15,365 bases of DNA, taken from NCBI GenBank assembly GCA_050245975.1, contig JBFWWW010000083.1, positions 1-15,365 on the forward strand, given 5' to 3'. Positions 13,249 to 15,365 of this stretch are shown here, piece by piece. The notes beneath the pieces are model-generated. The model searched no databases. It was given only the letters and a program-made list of their open reading frames with translations, and was not told the origin of the DNA. This DNA is from JBFWWW01 sp050245975 (GTDB lineage: Bacteria > Pseudomonadota > Alphaproteobacteria > Rhizobiales > Hyphomicrobiaceae). A program made the position numbers and the translations under genes. Numbering within the stretch: the first letter of the stretch is position 1; each line of letters begins with the position of its first letter.

Positions 13249-14136
13249 ATGACTGAAACGCCGCCGCGGGCCGAGCTCGTCGAGCTTTTGCGCTGGTATG
13301 CCGAGATGGGCGTCGATGCCGCCGTCGCGGAAACGGCCATCGACTGGACTCAGCGCGCCGACCGGGCTCCGGGCGCCGACGCCCGCGAGCACCTCAGGCC
13401 ATCGCCGGCGCCTGCCCGGTCGCCGGCGGCCCCCGCTCCCGCGGCTACGCAGGCGCCCAGGCCCCTGCGACCGCCTGTGACGCCGGTTTCCCCCGCCGCA
13501 CTCCCTTCGACACCCGATACGGCCGTCATGGCCGCACGCGCAGCGGCAGGCAAGGCCGCCAGCCTCGATGAGCTTGCAGCCACGCTCGCCCGCTTCGACG
13601 GCTGCGGCCTCAAGGCGACCGCCAAGAACCTCTGCTTCTATCGGGGCGCCGCAAAGGCCCGTGTCATGATGATCGGCGAAGCGCCCGGCCGCGAGGAGGA
13701 TCTCGAAGGCCGGCCGTTCGTCGGGCGGGCCGGGCAGCTCCTCGACAAGATGCTGGCCGCCATCGCTCTCGGCGAGAACGAAGTGCACATCACCAACATC
13801 GTCTACTGGCGTCCGCCGGGGAACCGCACGCCGACGCCGCAGGAAGCCCAGGTCTGCCGGCCGTTCCTCGAACGCCAGGTGGAGCTCGTCGACCCGGACA
13901 TCGTCTTTCTTCTCGGCGCGGCCGCCTCCCGCAACATCCTGAACGTCGCCGACAGCATCCTGCGCATCCGCGGCCGCTGGCGCGACATCACCATCGGCAC
14001 GCGCGCCGTGCGGGCGCTGCCGACGCTGCATCCGGCCTACCTGCTGCGCAGCCCCGCCGCCAAGCGGCAGGCCTGGCGCGATCTCCTGACATTGCGCAGC
14101 GCACTCGATCGGGATGACGGCGTGGCCCGAACTTGA
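13249..14136 (+). CDS. udg: Family-4-type uracil-DNA glycosylase
   Basis: Removes uracil from DNA at the first step of base excision repair. It has 295 residues: a helical N-terminus (1-35), an Ala/Pro-rich linker (about 50-90), then the UDG domain (about 110-282). Motif A is GEAPGREEDLEGRPFVG (143-159). The loop WRPPGNRTPTPQE (187-199) is conserved, and motif B is HPAYLLRSP (261-269). Compared with Archaeoglobus UDG, where C14, C17, C85 and C101 bind a 4Fe-4S cluster, only the second (C119 in FDGCGLK) and fourth (C203 in QVCRPFL) are kept; the first is F116 and the third is W187. It is therefore probably a variant that lacks or binds the cluster differently. The ATG at 13249 has only a weak GAAG upstream. 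moaB follows 46 bp later, probably in one unit. Confidence 0.9.
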   Translation: MTETPPRAELVELLRWYAEMGVDAAVAETAIDWTQRADRAPGADAREHLRPSPAPARSPAAPAPAATQAPRPLRPPVTPVSPAALPSTPDTAVMAARAAAGKAASLDELAATLARFDGCGLKATAKNLCFYRGAAKARVMMIGEAPGREEDLEGRPFVGRAGQLLDKMLAAIALGENEVHITNIVYWRPPGNRTPTPQEAQVCRPFLERQVELVDPDIVFLLGAAASRNILNVADSILRIRGRWRDITIGTRAVRALPTLHPAYLLRSPAAKRQAWRDLLTLRSALDRDDGVART

Positions 14137-14182
14137 GACAATGGGCCGGGTCCGCCAGCGGATCGTGTCCTAGGATCGTCCC

Positions 14183-14731
14183 ATGTCCCGCATCGATGAA
14201 AGCCGCCCGTTCATTCCCGTCCGCATCGCCGTACTGACGGTATCGGATACCCGAACCGGCACGACCGACAAATCCGGCGATACGCTCGCCGCGCTGATCG
14301 CCGAGGCCGGCCACGTCCTCGCCGACCGCACCATCGTCAGGGACGACGTCCCGCAGATCCGCTCGACCGTCGAGCGCTGGGTCGCCGATCCCGGGGTCGA
14401 CGTCGTCATCACAACCGGTGGCACGGGCTTCACCGGGCGCGACGTGACGCCCGAAGCCCTGGTGCCGCTGTTCGAGAAGACCATCGACGGCTTCTCGACG
14501 ATCTTTCACATGCTGTCGTTTCAGAAGGTCGGGACATCGACCATTCAGAGCCGTGCCTGCGCGGGCCTCACGCGCGGCACCTACATTTTCTGCGTGCCCG
14601 GCTCGCCCGGCGCCTGCAAGGACGCCTGGACCGGCATCCTCAAGTTGCAGCTCGACAGCCGTCACCGCCCCTGCAATTTCGTGGAGATCATGCCGCGGCT
14701 CGAGGAGCACCGTCGCGACAGCGACAAATAG
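14183..14731 (+). CDS. moaB: Molybdenum cofactor biosynthesis protein B (MoaB/MogA family)
   Basis: Molybdopterin-binding fold protein of the MoaB/MogA family; MogA-type members adenylylate molybdopterin before molybdenum insertion, while the role of MoaB is less settled. It has 182 residues. It aligns throughout with E. coli MoaB as I remember it: FIPVRIAVLTVSDTRTG (10-26) and DKSGDTLA, then the TTGGTGFTGRDVTPEAL motif with its conserved aspartate. HMLSFQKVGTSTIQSRA, VPGSPGACKDAW and the C-terminal RPCNFVEIMPRL follow. The ATG at 14183 has TAGGA 7 nt upstream. It follows the glycosylase gene by 46 bp with no terminator seen, so is likely cotranscribed. No other Mo-cofactor gene is in the window. 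Its last codons lie in a short tandem duplication. Confidence 0.94.
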   Translation: MSRIDESRPFIPVRIAVLTVSDTRTGTTDKSGDTLAALIAEAGHVLADRTIVRDDVPQIRSTVERWVADPGVDVVITTGGTGFTGRDVTPEALVPLFEKTIDGFSTIFHMLSFQKVGTSTIQSRACAGLTRGTYIFCVPGSPGACKDAWTGILKLQLDSRHRPCNFVEIMPRLEEHRRDSDK

Positions 14732-14750
14732 CGGCGTCGCGGCAGCGACA
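14711..14750. repeat. Imperfect direct repeat across the moaB stop codon
   Basis: CGTCGCGACAGCGACA (14711-14726) and CGTCGCGGCAGCGACA (14735-14750) differ at one of 16 positions with a 24-bp period. The moaB stop (14729-14731) lies between them. It appears to be a duplication of the gene's 3' end into the 36-bp convergent gap, where no clear terminator is seen. Confidence 0.65.
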
Positions 14751-14767
14751 GAAAAGCCGCCGATCGC

Positions 14768-15325
14768 TCAGCTTCTGCCGTCCGCCATGTCGAACACGGC
14801 GCGCGAGAGCTGTCCGCCGAGCACGACAGCCAGCCCCGTCAGCATCGCTGCCAGGCCCGGCACGAAGCCGACCGCTGCGACCGCCTCGAACGGCTGGCCG
14901 CGCGGCATGGCGGTCAAACCGCCCCACAGCGCTGCCGCCAACCCGGTTGCCGCCAGACCGAGCGCGAACACCACCCAGCCCAACCCTGTAAAGATGTGCG
15001 CGATAGCCCGTCCCACGCGATACTGCTCCGACCTTGTTTCCTCAACCGCCGGCCGCGCGCGACGCTGTGCGCGGGCCTGCGCCTTCTGTCCCTCGCCATT
15101 GACCGAACCGCGCCAGCCGATCTGAGGCGGCGGCGGACCGCTGCCCCGCGACACGCCGATGCGCGCCAGCGCCTCGCGGGCCCCTGCTGCTTCCGGCGTG
15201 AAGCTGTAGTGGTCGGTCAGGTGGCGGTAGAACTGTATCGCGTAGTCGATTTTCCCCTCGGCCTCGGCGCGGCGTCCCGAATCGAGAACCTGGGTCGGCG
15301 TAAACTGTGGCGTCCCCTGCACCAT
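14768..15325 (-). CDS. TPR-like protein with two C-terminal membrane segments
   Basis: Not recognised as a named protein. It has 185 residues. The N-terminal part (about 9-55, TQVLDSGRRAEAEGKIDYAI, then FYRHLTDHYSFTPEAAGARE) is a TPR-like helical hairpin. Residues about 60-102 form a polar linker with PPPPQIGWRG and a very basic stretch (KAQARAQRRARP). Two hydrophobic segments follow (about 107-134 and 147-171), so the N-terminal domain is probably cytoplasmic and anchored by a membrane hairpin. The ATG at 15325 has GGGAG about 9 nt upstream. It converges on moaB, with 36 bp between stops. Upstream is an AT-rich dyad at the window edge. Proteins with this kind of N-terminus seem common in alphaproteobacteria; the function is unknown. 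Confidence 0.82.
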   Translation of the reverse strand: MVQGTPQFTPTQVLDSGRRAEAEGKIDYAIQFYRHLTDHYSFTPEAAGAREALARIGVSRGSGPPPPQIGWRGSVNGEGQKAQARAQRRARPAVEETRSEQYRVGRAIAHIFTGLGWVVFALGLAATGLAAALWGGLTAMPRGQPFEAVAAVGFVPGLAAMLTGLAVVLGGQLSRAVFDMADGRS

Positions 15326-15338
15326 TCAGGCGCTCCCG

Positions 15339-15364
15339 CAGTAAAGGACTGTAAAAACAGTACA
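15339..15364. promoter_or_regulatory. AT-rich dyad upstream of the TPR/membrane protein gene
   Basis: The perfect inverted repeat ACTGT-AAAA-ACAGT occupies 15348-15361. It belongs to a run of three similar 7-mers about 10 bp apart: CAGTAAA at 15339, CTGTAAA at 15349 and CAGTACA at 15358. It begins 14 bp upstream of the ATG at 15325 and is notably AT-rich for this DNA. This looks like an operator overlapping a promoter, which is cut by the window edge. The spacer of 4 differs from the 8 of the classic LexA box. Confidence 0.45.
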
Positions 15365-15365
15365 A

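Noticed and set aside
12781..14031. 416-codon minus-strand frame across the ETF-QO/glycosylase gap
   Set aside because: Shadow of the glycosylase gene and an out-of-frame reading of ETF-QO; no motif.
14732..14767. Terminator between moaB and the convergent gene
   Set aside because: Only a short GCGGC/GCCGC pairing with an A-rich loop is present and no T-run; the repeat there is better explained as a duplication.
15348..15361. LexA (SOS) box
   Set aside because: The arms CTGT and ACAG match, but the spacer is 4 bases rather than 8, and the gene below it is not a known SOS gene.

Overview
This is a GC-rich 15.4 kb stretch of ordinary bacterial chromosome. The proteins fit an alphaproteobacterium: split alpha2/beta2 glycyl-tRNA synthetase (glyQ/glyS), the MEP-pathway kinase IspE, a long-chain prenyl synthase for the ubiquinone side chain, an electron-transfer-flavoprotein:ubiquinone oxidoreductase (ETF-QO), and an alphaproteobacterial-style family-4 uracil-DNA glycosylase. 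The small-protein families also fit (DUF2007, an SppA-linked membrane peptide, a proline-rich lipoprotein). No transposase, phage gene, CRISPR array, tRNA or rRNA was seen. The order is unknown; Rhodospirillales or Hyphomicrobiales-like is a guess.

Layout. (1) 1-2201, minus strand: glyQ, then a cysteine hydrolase of the isochorismatase superfamily, then glyS, which runs off the left edge. The glyQ/hydrolase junction is an ATGA overlap and the hydrolase/glyS gap is 6 bp, so the hydrolase is embedded in the synthetase operon. A good sigma70-like promoter precedes glyQ. (2) 2280-4509, minus: a DUF2007 protein, a tRNA1(Val)-type adenine-N6 methyltransferase (ATGA overlap), a short SppA-type S49 peptidase and a 73-residue membrane protein. 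A strong hairpin separates the methyltransferase from the peptidase. (3) 4631-5647, plus: polyprenyl diphosphate synthase, divergent from DUF2007, with a clear promoter and a TTG start. It converges on and overlaps ispE by 17 bp. (4) 5631-9431, minus: a PLP-dependent threonine-dehydratase-like enzyme, a secreted TPR protein, and ispE. (5) 9591-10448, plus: a proline-rich lipoprotein. (6) 10459-13127, minus: ETF-QO followed by an HSL-family esterase. (7) 13249-14731, plus: uracil-DNA glycosylase and moaB. (8) 14768-15325, minus: a TPR-like protein with two membrane segments, with an AT-rich dyad upstream at the right edge.

Functional links. IspE makes a precursor of the isoprenoids that the polyprenyl synthase elongates into the quinone tail, and ETF-QO delivers electrons to that ubiquinone. 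GlyQ, GlyS and the tRNA methyltransferase belong to translation. The rest is housekeeping or envelope protein.

No stretch over 300 bases lacks a gene. The largest gaps are 9432-9590, 3376-3508, 4510-4630, 13128-13248 and 8358-8462, and each is described below where something could be seen. I found no clearly new multi-gene system. The most interesting points are a palindromic element that appears to have inserted in frame into glyQ, the hydrolase between glyQ and glyS, the loss of two of the four iron-sulfur cysteines in the glycosylase, and several dyads and small tandem duplications at gene boundaries.
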